From assembly GCA_026394095.1 (NCBI GenBank), contig JAPKYY010000578.1:1-8411 (forward strand): DNA of 8,411 bases. The letters run 5' to 3'. Of the stretch, positions 1 through 6,843 are shown piece by piece. A model generated the notes under the pieces. The model searched no databases, was not told where the DNA came from, and worked only from the letters and a program-made list of their open reading frames with translations. The first letter of the stretch is position 1. Every line of letters begins with the position of its first letter. This DNA comes from Acidobacteriota bacterium. Lineage in GTDB: Bacteria; Acidobacteriota; Terriglobia; Bryobacterales; Bryobacteraceae. The position numbers and the translations under genes were made by a program.

Positions 1-1140
1 ATCGGCGAAGACGTAATAGGGCCGCAACGCCTGGATCTGTGTAATCGTGTCGTGGAACGCTTTCCAGTCCCAGAGCCTTACGTTATCGAGCAGTTCCTGA
101 TGTTTGGCCGGCTCAAAGGTACCGCCAATCTTTGCCGGGAAATCCCTTTCCTTCAATTGGTTCGACAAACCAAATGCAGTGCGAGTTCCCTCAATATGCC
201 GTTCGATGTAGGGCTTCTGCAGCGAGATCTCGTTAGGCCGCACGCTCAAGGCATTGACAACGCGCGGCACGATACCGCTCGCCACATAGACCAGCACTAC
301 CAGTCCCACAGCCAGCCCGATCTTGCGCGCCATCACCAGCGCAGCACCAAGCACGCACGCCCCAACCAGGCCCCAGATCATCGGCAGGACAATATTCACG
401 TCAACGTAATCGGCACCAACCAGAAAGCCATGATCTTCAAACAAAACATCGTAACGGCTCAAATACGCCCTGCCCGCCAGTAGCAGAAAGAACAAAGCAA
501 CGGCAAAACGAATCGAGGGTCCACTTAGTGCCTCTCCCAGGTTGAGGCCCCGCAGATCAATCCCTTCCTCTGTCTGCATTCGGGAGAGTCTGTCTCGCAA
601 ATGATCAAAGCGGCTGGCCACCCAGTAGACAATGAAGCCCACCACCAGAATGCCCTGCACATAAGCGAGCAGCATTTCGTAGAAAGGCAACTGGAAGAAA
701 TAGAAACCGATCGGCTGGCCAAAGACAGGGTCACGCCAGGCATCGGCTACGGCAGCGGTTGACCCGTAGTACCGCACCACTGTCCAGTTATCGATCAGGG
801 CAGCACCCAGAATTAGCGAAGCTACCAACGCAACGCCAGCCTTCCACCACTGAAACAGGCCTCCCTTGGCGCGCGAATACAGCATCCAGAGGATCGGAAA
901 TACGATCAGTCCTGCCGCGATGCTAGGCAGCCAGCCATAGAGCAGCATCTGCCCCCAAGTGTCGGCTTGGCCCACTTCATTCCACCAGGCATAGTCGATC
1001 CAGGTACGAGCAATTGTGCGGGCACTGGCAATCAGGATAAAGAGAACGAGAAGCCACCCACCCAAGCCAAAGCCGCCCGATCTGCCTACAGGGCGGCGGG
1101 GCGGAAAGTCACTCATGTCAATCACATCGGGTCTAGGCAT
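1..1140 (-). CDS. UPF0182 family (COG1615) polytopic membrane protein, N-terminal part
   Basis: The frame is open from an ATG at 1140-1138 to the left edge: 380 residues without a stop. Family members are usually around 900 residues, so the large soluble C-terminal part is missing because of the window edge. Seven hydrophobic segments are visible, at roughly residues 26-44, 65-88, 99-116, 155-176, 208-226, 250-271 and 275-295, matching the membrane half of UPF0182. Family hallmarks are WRDPVFGQPIGFYFFQLPFY (135-154), RPNEISLQKPYIERHIEGTR (301-320) at the start of the extracytoplasmic domain, and VRLWDW (354-359). A GGAGGT at 1144-1149 stands three bases before the ATG and supports this start. 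An in-frame ATG eight codons downstream (MSDFPP) has only a weak ribosome site. The biochemical function of the family is unknown to me. It is transcribed away from the AsmA-like gene. Confidence 0.93.
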   Translation of the reverse strand, partial: MPRPDVIDMSDFPPRRPVGRSGGFGLGGWLLVLFILIASARTIARTWIDYAWWNEVGQADTWGQMLLYGWLPSIAAGLIVFPILWMLYSRAKGGLFQWWKAGVALVASLILGAALIDNWTVVRYYGSTAAVADAWRDPVFGQPIGFYFFQLPFYEMLLAYVQGILVVGFIVYWVASRFDHLRDRLSRMQTEEGIDLRGLNLGEALSGPSIRFAVALFFLLLAGRAYLSRYDVLFEDHGFLVGADYVDVNIVLPMIWGLVGACVLGAALVMARKIGLAVGLVVLVYVASGIVPRVVNALSVRPNEISLQKPYIERHIEGTRTAFGLSNQLKERDFPAKIGGTFEPAKHQELLDNVRLWDWKAFHDTITQIQALRPYYVFAD

Positions 1141-1191
1141 TTCACCTCCACATTGCCACACTATTGGCCTGCACGCTTAAACTGAGGGTGT
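1141..1191. promoter_or_regulatory. 51-bp divergent intergenic region
   Basis: This is the only space between the divergent UPF0182 and AsmA-like genes, so at least one promoter must lie here or inside a coding end. It holds the ribosome site of the minus gene (GGAGGT, 1144-1149) and that of the plus gene (GAGG, just before 1192). For the plus gene, TTGCCA at 1153-1158 resembles a -35 box, and the AT-rich CTTAAAC around 1176-1182 is a poor -10 candidate about 18 bases away. That would leave almost no 5' untranslated leader. No operator palindrome was seen. The assignment as a shared control region is by position; the boxes are weak. Confidence 0.35.
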
Positions 1192-2769
1192 ATGAGAAAG
1201 AATCTCCGGCTCGTCGTTGCACTGATCGTGGGAATTCCTCTCCTGGCGCTGCTGGCGCTTTTCCTGCTGGTGGACCCTCAGAAGCTGAGCCCCGCACTCG
1301 TGGCGCAGCTCAGCAAATCGCTAGGCCGCAATACATCCATCGAAAAACTCGACTACAAACTTTTCCCGCCCAGCTTCCGCGCCACGAATCTCGTCATCGC
1401 CGACGATCCGGCCTTCTCGGACAAGCCTTTCCTGAAGGCGGCCGATTTGGAAATCCGCCCCGCCATACTCCCGCTTTTTTCCGGCCGGCTTGAACTTCAG
1501 AGCGTCCGCATCATCGAACCCGTTTTTGAGCTGATCGAGAACTCCAGAGGGATCTGGAATTTCGATTCCATCGGCGGCTCAAGCCAGAGCAGTGAACCGA
1601 ATTCGCTGAGTCTCACACAACTCATCATCGAGAAGGCGAATCTTGGCATCAAACGCCCAGACACGGCCCGCGATCTCTACTCCAACCTCTCGGCCGAGCT
1701 TCGAGATTATGCCCAGGCCAAGCCCTTCTCGCTAAAACTCGCAGCGCAAATGCCTTCCGGAAAAGCGATCGAAGCGGCAGGCACGATAACGAGCGCAGGC
1801 GGCAAGACCACCTTCTCGCAATTCACCCTGACACTCGCCTCCCTCAAGGCAAGCCTCGAGGGAGAAGTCTCAAGCAGCGCCATGAATATCGAAGTCAAGA
1901 TCCCCAAATCGCCGATTGCCGATGCCGCTCCGCTTTTCCTGCATTCGTCGATGGCCGCAAAGGGCGACGTCGTGGCCGGCATCAAGATAACAGGCTCTCC
2001 CAAAGCACCCGTCCTCAATGGCCGGCTCGATATTACGGGCTTTGAAGTCTCCGGTGGCGAGATCAAACAACCGGTCAAGACTGCCAAACTCAGCCTCGCG
2101 CTCACACCCGAGCGCATCATGCTGGAACCAGCCAACGTCTCAAGCGGTTCCACTCAACTTCAAACCTTTGGCGTCATCTCCAACTACGCCAGGGCCCCAC
2201 GGCTTGAGGCAACACTGATTGCTCCCGATGCGCAAATAGCCGAACTGCTTTCCATCGCCCGGGCCTACGGGATGTCTTCGGTTGAGGGTATCAAGGCCAC
2301 CGGTCAAGCCAAAGTTCAGATTCGGGCCTCAGGCTTGCTGGAAGCCAGGACACCGCTCGCATTCTCAGGAACCGGCTCCCTTCGCAATGCAAATATTGTG
2401 GCTCCTTCGATTACAAAGCCGATCGAGATTAGCAGTACCGATTTTCGCTTTGAAGCAAATTCCGCCTCTCTTTCCGGTGTTCATGCCAGGCTCGCTTCCT
2501 CCAATATCGAGGGCGATTGCAAGATCTCAAACTTCAAGAGTCCGGCACTGGAGTTCAACCTCGAAGCTGATAAAGTACTGCTCGATGAAATCCGCAGCCT
2601 GATGCCGGAAGCGAAATCGAAGGGGGACTCACCGGCCAAAATCACCGCCAGCGGCTCACTCAAAATCGGTACTTTGCAACTGGCCGAACTGACGCTGACT
2701 CAGCTTACAGCTCAAGCAAATTACCGCGATGGCCATTTTGCCATCGCTCCCCTCAACGCCTCACTTTAA
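1192..2769 (+). CDS. AsmA family protein, N-terminal portion (525 residues before the TAA)
   Basis: The protein begins with a short basic stretch and a hydrophobic anchor at about residues 7-27, which should hold it in the inner membrane with the rest in the periplasm. The region after it is typical of AsmA: KLSPALVAQLSKSLGRNTSI (31-50), the LDYKLFPPSFRATNLVI segment (53-69), and the motif ending GIWNFDSIGG (120-129). The remainder is a long run of alternating polar and hydrophobic residues, consistent with the beta-groove of AsmA/Vps13-like proteins. AsmA relatives are linked to phospholipid transport or outer-membrane assembly; that role is family knowledge and not shown here. The start ATG has GAGG four bases upstream. 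The product ends at Ala-Ser-Leu, just where the family's C-terminal domain begins, so it would lack that domain. Confidence 0.85.
   Translation: MRKNLRLVVALIVGIPLLALLALFLLVDPQKLSPALVAQLSKSLGRNTSIEKLDYKLFPPSFRATNLVIADDPAFSDKPFLKAADLEIRPAILPLFSGRLELQSVRIIEPVFELIENSRGIWNFDSIGGSSQSSEPNSLSLTQLIIEKANLGIKRPDTARDLYSNLSAELRDYAQAKPFSLKLAAQMPSGKAIEAAGTITSAGGKTTFSQFTLTLASLKASLEGEVSSSAMNIEVKIPKSPIADAAPLFLHSSMAAKGDVVAGIKITGSPKAPVLNGRLDITGFEVSGGEIKQPVKTAKLSLALTPERIMLEPANVSSGSTQLQTFGVISNYARAPRLEATLIAPDAQIAELLSIARAYGMSSVEGIKATGQAKVQIRASGLLEARTPLAFSGTGSLRNANIVAPSITKPIEISSTDFRFEANSASLSGVHARLASSNIEGDCKISNFKSPALEFNLEADKVLLDEIRSLMPEAKSKGDSPAKITASGSLKIGTLQLAELTLTQLTAQANYRDGHFAIAPLNASL
2767..2769 (+). other. In-frame TAA replacing a probable Tyr codon in the AsmA-like gene
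   Basis: The codon run is CTT TAA GGC GGC CGC CAC TCA GGC TCG ATG, all in the frame of the gene that starts at 1192. One base change at the third position (TAA to TAT or TAC) would restore Leu-Tyr-Gly-Gly, as expected at the start of the AsmA C-terminal domain. The perfect palindrome GGCGGCCGCC follows directly at 2770-2779. That GC-rich hairpin-prone spot is a plausible place for a polymerase or base-calling slip, although a substitution rather than an indel is what is seen. Confidence 0.7.
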
Positions 2770-2790
2770 GGCGGCCGCCACTCAGGCTCG

Positions 2791-3492
2791 ATGGATATCG
2801 ATTTACGCCCCGCCAAGCCCATTTACACCATGAATTCGAGGCTGGAAAAGATCGAGTCCTCTCAGCTGCTGGCCGCCGCAACGTCTCTCAAAGGAATTGT
2901 CAGTGGCCCCTTCTCTGCCAATCTTCAAATCAACTTTTCGCCTGCCGATCCACTGCAGATCGCTCAAAGCCTGAACGGGAAGATCTCGCTCAATTTCGCC
3001 CAGGGCCGCATTGCCAGCTTCAACCTCACCAACGAGCTTTCAGCCCTCGCGAAATTCCTCGGCTTCAACCCTGCCACAGAAAAATTCACTCAGTTCATGG
3101 GCCTTACGGGAGATCTCGAAATTTCAGGCGGCAAAGCCTCAACGCAGAACCTCAAGATTGATCTTGCCAACCTGACAGCCGGTCTCACTGGCAACATGAA
3201 TCTTGTCGATCAAACCCTCGATATGAAGCTTCTCTCGGTGCTCGACAAACGCTTCTCAGAACAAGTTGGTGGCAATAAAATAGGCGGCTTTATGACAGCC
3301 GCCTTTGCCAATCCAAATGGCAATCTGATGATTCCCGCCAGCATCAAGGGCACATTCGCAAAACCCATCATGGCTCCAGACCCCGGGGCAATTGCCAGGT
3401 TGAAGCTGCAAACGTTCAACCCTAAAGACCCCAAGCAAATGATGGAGAGCATCAACTCCATCTTCGATATGTTCAAGAAGAAGCCGCAGTAA
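2791..3492 (+). CDS. AsmA family protein, C-terminal domain portion
   Basis: From the first ATG after the internal TAA the frame encodes 233 residues. It contains the conserved AsmA C-terminal domain: LAAATSLKGIVSGPFSANLQ (28-47), then LNGKISLNFAQGRIASFNL, then FTQFMGLTGDLEISGGKAST, and a region with LKIDLANLTAGLTGNMNL. The last quarter, with PASIKGTFAKPIMAPDPG and a lysine-rich end, matches the usual AsmA terminus. There is no signal peptide or membrane anchor, and no good ribosome site before 2791. An independently started product would therefore stay in the cytoplasm and is unlikely to work. I read it as the downstream half of the gene that starts at 1192. Its stop lies two bases from the stop of the convergent minus-strand gene. 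Confidence 0.75.
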   Translation: MDIDLRPAKPIYTMNSRLEKIESSQLLAAATSLKGIVSGPFSANLQINFSPADPLQIAQSLNGKISLNFAQGRIASFNLTNELSALAKFLGFNPATEKFTQFMGLTGDLEISGGKASTQNLKIDLANLTAGLTGNMNLVDQTLDMKLLSVLDKRFSEQVGGNKIGGFMTAAFANPNGNLMIPASIKGTFAKPIMAPDPGAIARLKLQTFNPKDPKQMMESINSIFDMFKKKPQ

Positions 3493-3494
3493 GC

Positions 3495-4397
3495 CTAGCG
3501 GTCTTCACGAACTCGAATCGCCGGCATCGCAGGCATTGGCATTCTCATATTCGCGACCTCTTCTACCTTGTAGTCGACCGGTGGTTCAAAAAGGCTCTTC
3601 GGCGGCGCGCCAAGCTTGATATTCTCAAGCCGCGTCACCGTTTCCCCCATTCTTGGATCGTTATGCCTGGTCAACACCATCGCATTGAGTTCCTCGCTGA
3701 ACCAGTTTTCGGTCACCACTTCAATCGGCCGCTCATTCCCAACCTCGCCTGCAGGAATCGTCATGGTGATTCTGGTTCCCTTGGCATTAACGCCCTCGAT
3801 CATTCGATTCCCAAGGTCTTCAGACTTCATATCGCCAGGTCCGCGGACATCGATGCTCTGGGTGATTTGGGCCGAGTCGACACTCTTTGCAGGCCCGATA
3901 ATTTTATGCTCGATGATTACGTTGCGTGCATTGCCTTCGACCACTTTGCGCTCCATCACAATTTCTTCCCGAATGCGTGCAGCTTGATCTGGCTTGGTCC
4001 TGAAAGTCATCGATCCCGCGCCTTTGGACTTCATCGCAACCTTGGCCCGTGAATCCAGCGTGTATTGCACTTTGGCGACCGGATCGTTGATAAACACACT
4101 CACGATCGGCTCCTCTGTACGTCCCAATGGCCCCAACATTTGAACCGTGGATTCCCGTCGCGTGCGCCCTTCAGAATCCCGGGCAAACTTACTTCGGTTC
4201 GTGTTCTTGATCCGGTTTCCATCCTGCAATACTTGCGTCGTCTCGGTAGTGGAATCAGCTGAGTAAGCCGCACCCTTGGATTCATCTACATTCGCATTTG
4301 CAAAAAACACCATCCGGGTCTGGCCCACCGCTGGTACGGGCTCTTGTTGACCCAAGGCCAGGCTAGCTACAAATCCCAAACTGTAAATTGCTTTCAT
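3495..4397 (-). CDS. Exported protein of unknown family, last gene of the sigma-factor operon
   Basis: I do not recognise a named family. The 300-residue product begins MKAIYSLGFVASLALG, a short signal peptide with a likely cleavage after Gly16 (Ala-Leu-Gly). There is no lipobox cysteine, so a soluble periplasmic or secreted protein is expected. The mature part is rich in charged, alternating-hydrophobic segments, such as NRSKFARDSEGRTRRESTVQ, VQYTLDSRAKVAMKSKG and IEVVTENWFSEELNAMVLTR. This looks like an all-beta fold, possibly related to LolA/RseB-type folds, but that is only an impression. The C-terminus is Met/Pro-rich (MRMPMPAMPAIRVREDR). The start at 4397 is preferred over an ATG ten codons upstream because AGGGAG stands six bases before it and the signal peptide then lies at the extreme N-terminus. 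It follows the membrane-protein gene by 10 bases. Confidence 0.8.
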   Translation of the reverse strand: MKAIYSLGFVASLALGQQEPVPAVGQTRMVFFANANVDESKGAAYSADSTTETTQVLQDGNRIKNTNRSKFARDSEGRTRRESTVQMLGPLGRTEEPIVSVFINDPVAKVQYTLDSRAKVAMKSKGAGSMTFRTKPDQAARIREEIVMERKVVEGNARNVIIEHKIIGPAKSVDSAQITQSIDVRGPGDMKSEDLGNRMIEGVNAKGTRITMTIPAGEVGNERPIEVVTENWFSEELNAMVLTRHNDPRMGETVTRLENIKLGAPPKSLFEPPVDYKVEEVANMRMPMPAMPAIRVREDR

Positions 4398-4403
4398 CAC
4401 ATT

Positions 4404-4409
4404 CTCCCT
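4404..4409 (-). promoter_or_regulatory. Ribosome binding site deciding the start of the exported protein
   Basis: On the minus strand AGGGAG stands six bases before the ATG at 4397-4395 and overlaps the stop codon (TAG, 4410-4408) of the preceding gene. This favours the shorter start over the ATG at 4427, which lies inside the preceding gene. The arrangement suggests translational coupling. Confidence 0.65.
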
Positions 4410-4923
4410 ATTCATATTCAGTTCCAATCACACGGACGGCCCGTGCCATCCCGTCATCGCCCAAAAGTACATCTGCCGTCATCGTTGGACGCATTACCTG
4501 ATTCGGCCGCAGAACACCCAGTGCCATCAAGCGCTGCCCACTCACACTCACTCTTAATACCTGGTAGCTCTGTGGCTGCGGCAACATGCGCGTCTCAGCG
4601 ATTGCCACAAAGTCAGACTCTTCGCGAATTACCGGTGCCGCCCTTTTGACGGCACGAGGCCTTGGTGCCAGCACAGGGGCTAAAGCCGGAGCGGACACGC
4701 TAGCCACCACCGGCGCAGTCTCAATCTCAACAGGCGCCCGAACGGCCTCGGCCTTCGGCATCCAAAGCATCCAGGCCACACAAGCAGCTGCAGCTAACCC
4801 GGTCAGAGCACCAACCCAGGCACGTTGCTTGCGGCGTCGCGATTCAGCCATCAGCGCCCCAAAGTCTGGAATGGGCGCGGTCAAAGTTTCGCCATACTCT
4901 TTCAGCAAACCATCGAGTTTCAT
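4408..4923 (-). CDS. Single-pass membrane protein, putative non-canonical anti-sigma factor
   Basis: The 171-residue product has a short cytoplasmic part (1-34) ending in the basic run RRRKQR, one transmembrane helix at about 36-54, a Pro/Ala-rich linker (63-98), and a C-terminal periplasmic domain (about 103-171). That domain carries VLRVSVSGQRLMALG and the end motif ADVLLGDDGMARAVRVIG. Its start overlaps the stop of the sigma gene in ATGA (4920-4923), with AAGGGAG six bases upstream, so the two are translationally coupled. Position and topology fit an anti-sigma factor, with the N-terminal segment as the sigma-binding part. However, the zinc anti-sigma motif (His-x3-Cys-x2-Cys) is absent and the cytoplasmic part is very short. 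The role is inferred from context. It could instead be a membrane accessory or sensor protein. Confidence 0.72.
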   Translation of the reverse strand: MKLDGLLKEYGETLTAPIPDFGALMAESRRRKQRAWVGALTGLAAAACVAWMLWMPKAEAVRAPVEIETAPVVASVSAPALAPVLAPRPRAVKRAAPVIREESDFVAIAETRMLPQPQSYQVLRVSVSGQRLMALGVLRPNQVMRPTMTADVLLGDDGMARAVRVIGTEYE

Positions 4924-5471
4924 GCACCACTCCCTTCGTATTCGCTCAGCCGCCGCTTCAACTGTTGTTTGGCCCTGCTCAATCGCGACCGCACCGTGCC
5001 AACAGGAAGATCCAGCGACACCGCCGCCTCTTCATAGCTGCATTCTTCGATTTCGCACAGCACAACCACTTCGCGGTAATGCTCCGGCAGGCCGAGAATT
5101 GCCTCACGCACAGCGGCTATCCGTTCTGCCCGCTCGAAATGAACCAGCAGATCGACATCACCAGCCGCATCATCCTCGAGTGCTTCCTCTCGTTCTGATC
5201 TCCGGGCACTGCGCAGCCGGTTCCGCACCATGCCAAATAGCAAAGCGCTCGCCGTACCGCGCCTCGGATCAAACTGCGACGGCTTGCGAATCAGATCCAG
5301 AAAGGCTTCCTGCACTGCCTCCGCCGCTCGCGATTCAGAACCCGAAAACGCAAGTCCAAAGCGATAAAGCCGCGAGTAATGGCTCTGGTATAGCGCTTGC
5401 GGGTCGAGCGTTTCGACAATCGTGATGGCTTGGGCAATGACCACTGCCTCTATTGGACGCGAAAGTGGCAT
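4920..5471 (-). CDS. ECF-type RNA polymerase sigma factor (sigma-70 family)
   Basis: This is a 183-residue sigma factor with only regions 2 and 4, as in extracytoplasmic-function sigmas. Region 2 spans about residues 28-90: YQSHYSRLYRFGLAFSG, then AAEAVQEAFLDLIRKP, then GTASALLFGMVRNRLRS. Region 4 spans about 121-172: ILGLPEHYREVVVLCEIEE, then a helix-turn-helix in SYEEAAVSLDLPVGTVRSRL. It would direct RNA polymerase to a small regulon, probably for envelope or surface functions given its neighbours. The 27 residues before region 2 are slightly long, but the ATG at 5471 is the best start available; its ribosome site is weak (GGGAA). It starts 16 bases after the mutase gene and overlaps the next gene by four bases. 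No ECF-type promoter with room for a leader was seen directly upstream, so transcription probably enters from further upstream. Confidence 0.92.
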   Translation of the reverse strand: MPLSRPIEAVVIAQAITIVETLDPQALYQSHYSRLYRFGLAFSGSESRAAEAVQEAFLDLIRKPSQFDPRRGTASALLFGMVRNRLRSARRSEREEALEDDAAGDVDLLVHFERAERIAAVREAILGLPEHYREVVVLCEIEECSYEEAAVSLDLPVGTVRSRLSRAKQQLKRRLSEYEGSGA

Positions 5472-5487
5472 TTAGTTCCCGAAAAAA

Positions 5488-6843
5488 TCAGGCGCGCAAC
5501 AAATCCATCGATTCGGCGAATAAGCGATCGGCCAGCGCCTCATTGCGGCTCTCCACCGCAACGCGCAAAATTGGCTCCGTATTGGAGGCCCGCAGGTGAA
5601 TCCAGCCATCTTCGAGGATCAGCTTCATACCGTCAGTCCGCTCGAGCTGTGCGTTGGGATGATTCTTCTCCATCGCCAGCATCAAGCCTCCCAGTTTGCC
5701 GTGAGCAAACTGCACCTTACCAGCCCTGCGGTAGAACCGCGGCAGCGCCCCGGCAATCGCGCTAACACTGGTAGACTCTGCCGCCAGCCGGTCCAGCAGC
5801 AGCGCCATCGCCGTATAGCTGTCACGGCAAAGATGCGTGCCCGAGAAAATTACCCCGCCACTCGACCCTTCGCCGCCAATCAGCGCCTTCACCGCCTTCA
5901 TACGGTCAACGACATTGGCTTCGCCCACAGCCGTGCGGTAAACACGCCGCCCAAACTTCGCGGCAACCTCATCCACAACATTCGAAGTGGTCAGGTTCAC
6001 CGCAACATCGCCAGGGGCGCGCGCCAGAGCCGCCTCGATGGCCAGCGCCAGCAGATCGTCGTTATCCACCATTACGCCATGCTCATCGCACACCGCCAGC
6101 CTGTCCCCATCGGGATCCTGGCCAAATCCGATATCGCAACCCTGGGCCTTCACCAGCGCCAACAGCTCACCAAGCGATTCGGGCTTCGGCTCAGGCTCGC
6201 GCGGAAAGGTCTTCGTCGGGTCCACATGAATCGCGTGAAGCTCACAGCCCAACACGTCTTTCAAAAACCAGACGCTCATCTCAGAACCGGCACCGTTGAC
6301 GCCATCGAGAGCCACGCGGAATCGCCGAGCCCGAATCCGCTCCACGTCCACATGTTTCACAATACGGTTCACGTGTCGCTTCCACGGCGTCGCCTCATCG
6401 ACGGTCAGCCCCAACATCTCCTCGTTCGTCACTTCGGCAAAATCACCCTGATGAAAGAGATCGAGCAACTCGGTGCGCTCGTAGTGATTGAAGAAGAGCC
6501 CCTCGCCGTTAAAGAGCTTCAGCGCGTTGTATTCGGCTGGATTGTGTGAGGCAGTAATTCCGATGCCACCAACGGCACCCGTCTCGGCAATGTAGATCTG
6601 CATCGTGGGCGTTGTTTGTACACCCACCCGAACCACCTCGCAGCCAGCGGCCATCAGCCCGCAGGCCACAGCGTGCTCGATCATCGGCCCGGTAAAGCGG
6701 GTATCTCGGCCAAGAACCACTCGCCCACGGCCGACATAAGCTCCAAAGGCCTGGGCAAAATCTGCCGCCAGCAGCGGAGTCAAAAACTCCCCCACCACCC
6801 CGCGAACGCCCGATACACCAACCTTCAGCTTGTGCTCACGCAT
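5488..6843 (-). CDS. Alpha-D-phosphohexomutase, phosphoglucosamine/phosphomannomutase type (COG1109)
   Basis: The 451-residue product has the four-domain layout and length of this superfamily, which moves phosphate between C1 and C6 of hexose phosphates through a phosphoserine. Visible motifs are the N-terminal phosphate site SGVRGVVGE (11-19), the catalytic loop TASHNP (97-102, Ser99), the metal loop DPDGDR (243-248), the sugar loop GEGSSGG (324-330) and the final phosphate-binding loop RASNTEPILR (418-427). All key residues are present, so it should be active. The FPREPEPKPESL stretch (213-224), the catalytic-loop context and the GEG.GG sugar loop recall archaeal-type GlmM (TIGR03990-like) more than classical bacterial GlmM with GEQSGH. 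Substrate may be glucosamine-, mannose- or glucose-phosphate; the sequence alone does not settle it. It overlaps the upstream paralogue by eight bases, with GGTGAG ahead of its ATG. Confidence 0.93.
   Translation of the reverse strand: MREHKLKVGVSGVRGVVGEFLTPLLAADFAQAFGAYVGRGRVVLGRDTRFTGPMIEHAVACGLMAAGCEVVRVGVQTTPTMQIYIAETGAVGGIGITASHNPAEYNALKLFNGEGLFFNHYERTELLDLFHQGDFAEVTNEEMLGLTVDEATPWKRHVNRIVKHVDVERIRARRFRVALDGVNGAGSEMSVWFLKDVLGCELHAIHVDPTKTFPREPEPKPESLGELLALVKAQGCDIGFGQDPDGDRLAVCDEHGVMVDNDDLLALAIEAALARAPGDVAVNLTTSNVVDEVAAKFGRRVYRTAVGEANVVDRMKAVKALIGGEGSSGGVIFSGTHLCRDSYTAMALLLDRLAAESTSVSAIAGALPRFYRRAGKVQFAHGKLGGLMLAMEKNHPNAQLERTDGMKLILEDGWIHLRASNTEPILRVAVESRNEALADRLFAESMDLLRA

Larger units (their letters stand above)
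1192..3492 (+). pseudogene. AsmA-like gene interrupted by an in-frame TAA (whole locus)
   Basis: Read as one unit, this locus is 766 codons plus a final TAA, a normal size for an AsmA-family protein. An N-terminal membrane anchor is followed by long beta-rich repeats and an AsmA C-terminal domain. The frame is broken only by TAA at 2767-2769. The codons after it read Gly-Gly-Arg-His-Ser-Gly-Ser-Met in the same frame. In AsmA proteins this place normally reads Leu-Tyr-Gly-Gly, so TAA most simply replaces TAT or TAC. No other frameshift or stop is visible, and codon use stays gene-like on both sides. This suggests either a very recent nonsense mutation or a base-call error rather than an old, decayed pseudogene. 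The two halves are also listed separately because either reading is possible. Confidence 0.6.

Noticed and set aside
52..483. Plus-strand open frame of 143 codons.
   Set aside because: It is antisense to the UPF0182 gene, whose conserved motifs fix the minus strand as coding.
2770..2779. GGCGGCCGCC palindrome containing a NotI site, possible cloning scar or joint.
   Set aside because: It encodes the expected Gly-Gly-Arg of the AsmA motif in frame, with continuous homologous sequence on both sides, so it is native.
4408..4427. Longer start (ATG at 4427) for the exported protein.
   Set aside because: It lies within the preceding gene, lacks a good ribosome site and would put ten polar residues before the signal peptide.
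4586..5425. Plus-strand open frame of 279 codons opposite the sigma and membrane-protein genes.
   Set aside because: It spans two well-supported minus-strand genes and their ATGA junction, and has low-complexity, non-domain sequence.
5474..5483. GGAAC just before the sigma gene, resembling an ECF -35 box.
   Set aside because: It lies only a few bases before the start codon, so the -10 and transcription start would fall inside the gene. It more likely serves as a weak ribosome site.
5596..6549. Long plus-strand open frame (317 codons) opposite the downstream mutase gene.
   Set aside because: It is a shadow of the strongly conserved minus-strand enzyme: the product is His/Arg/Gln-rich with no recognisable domain.
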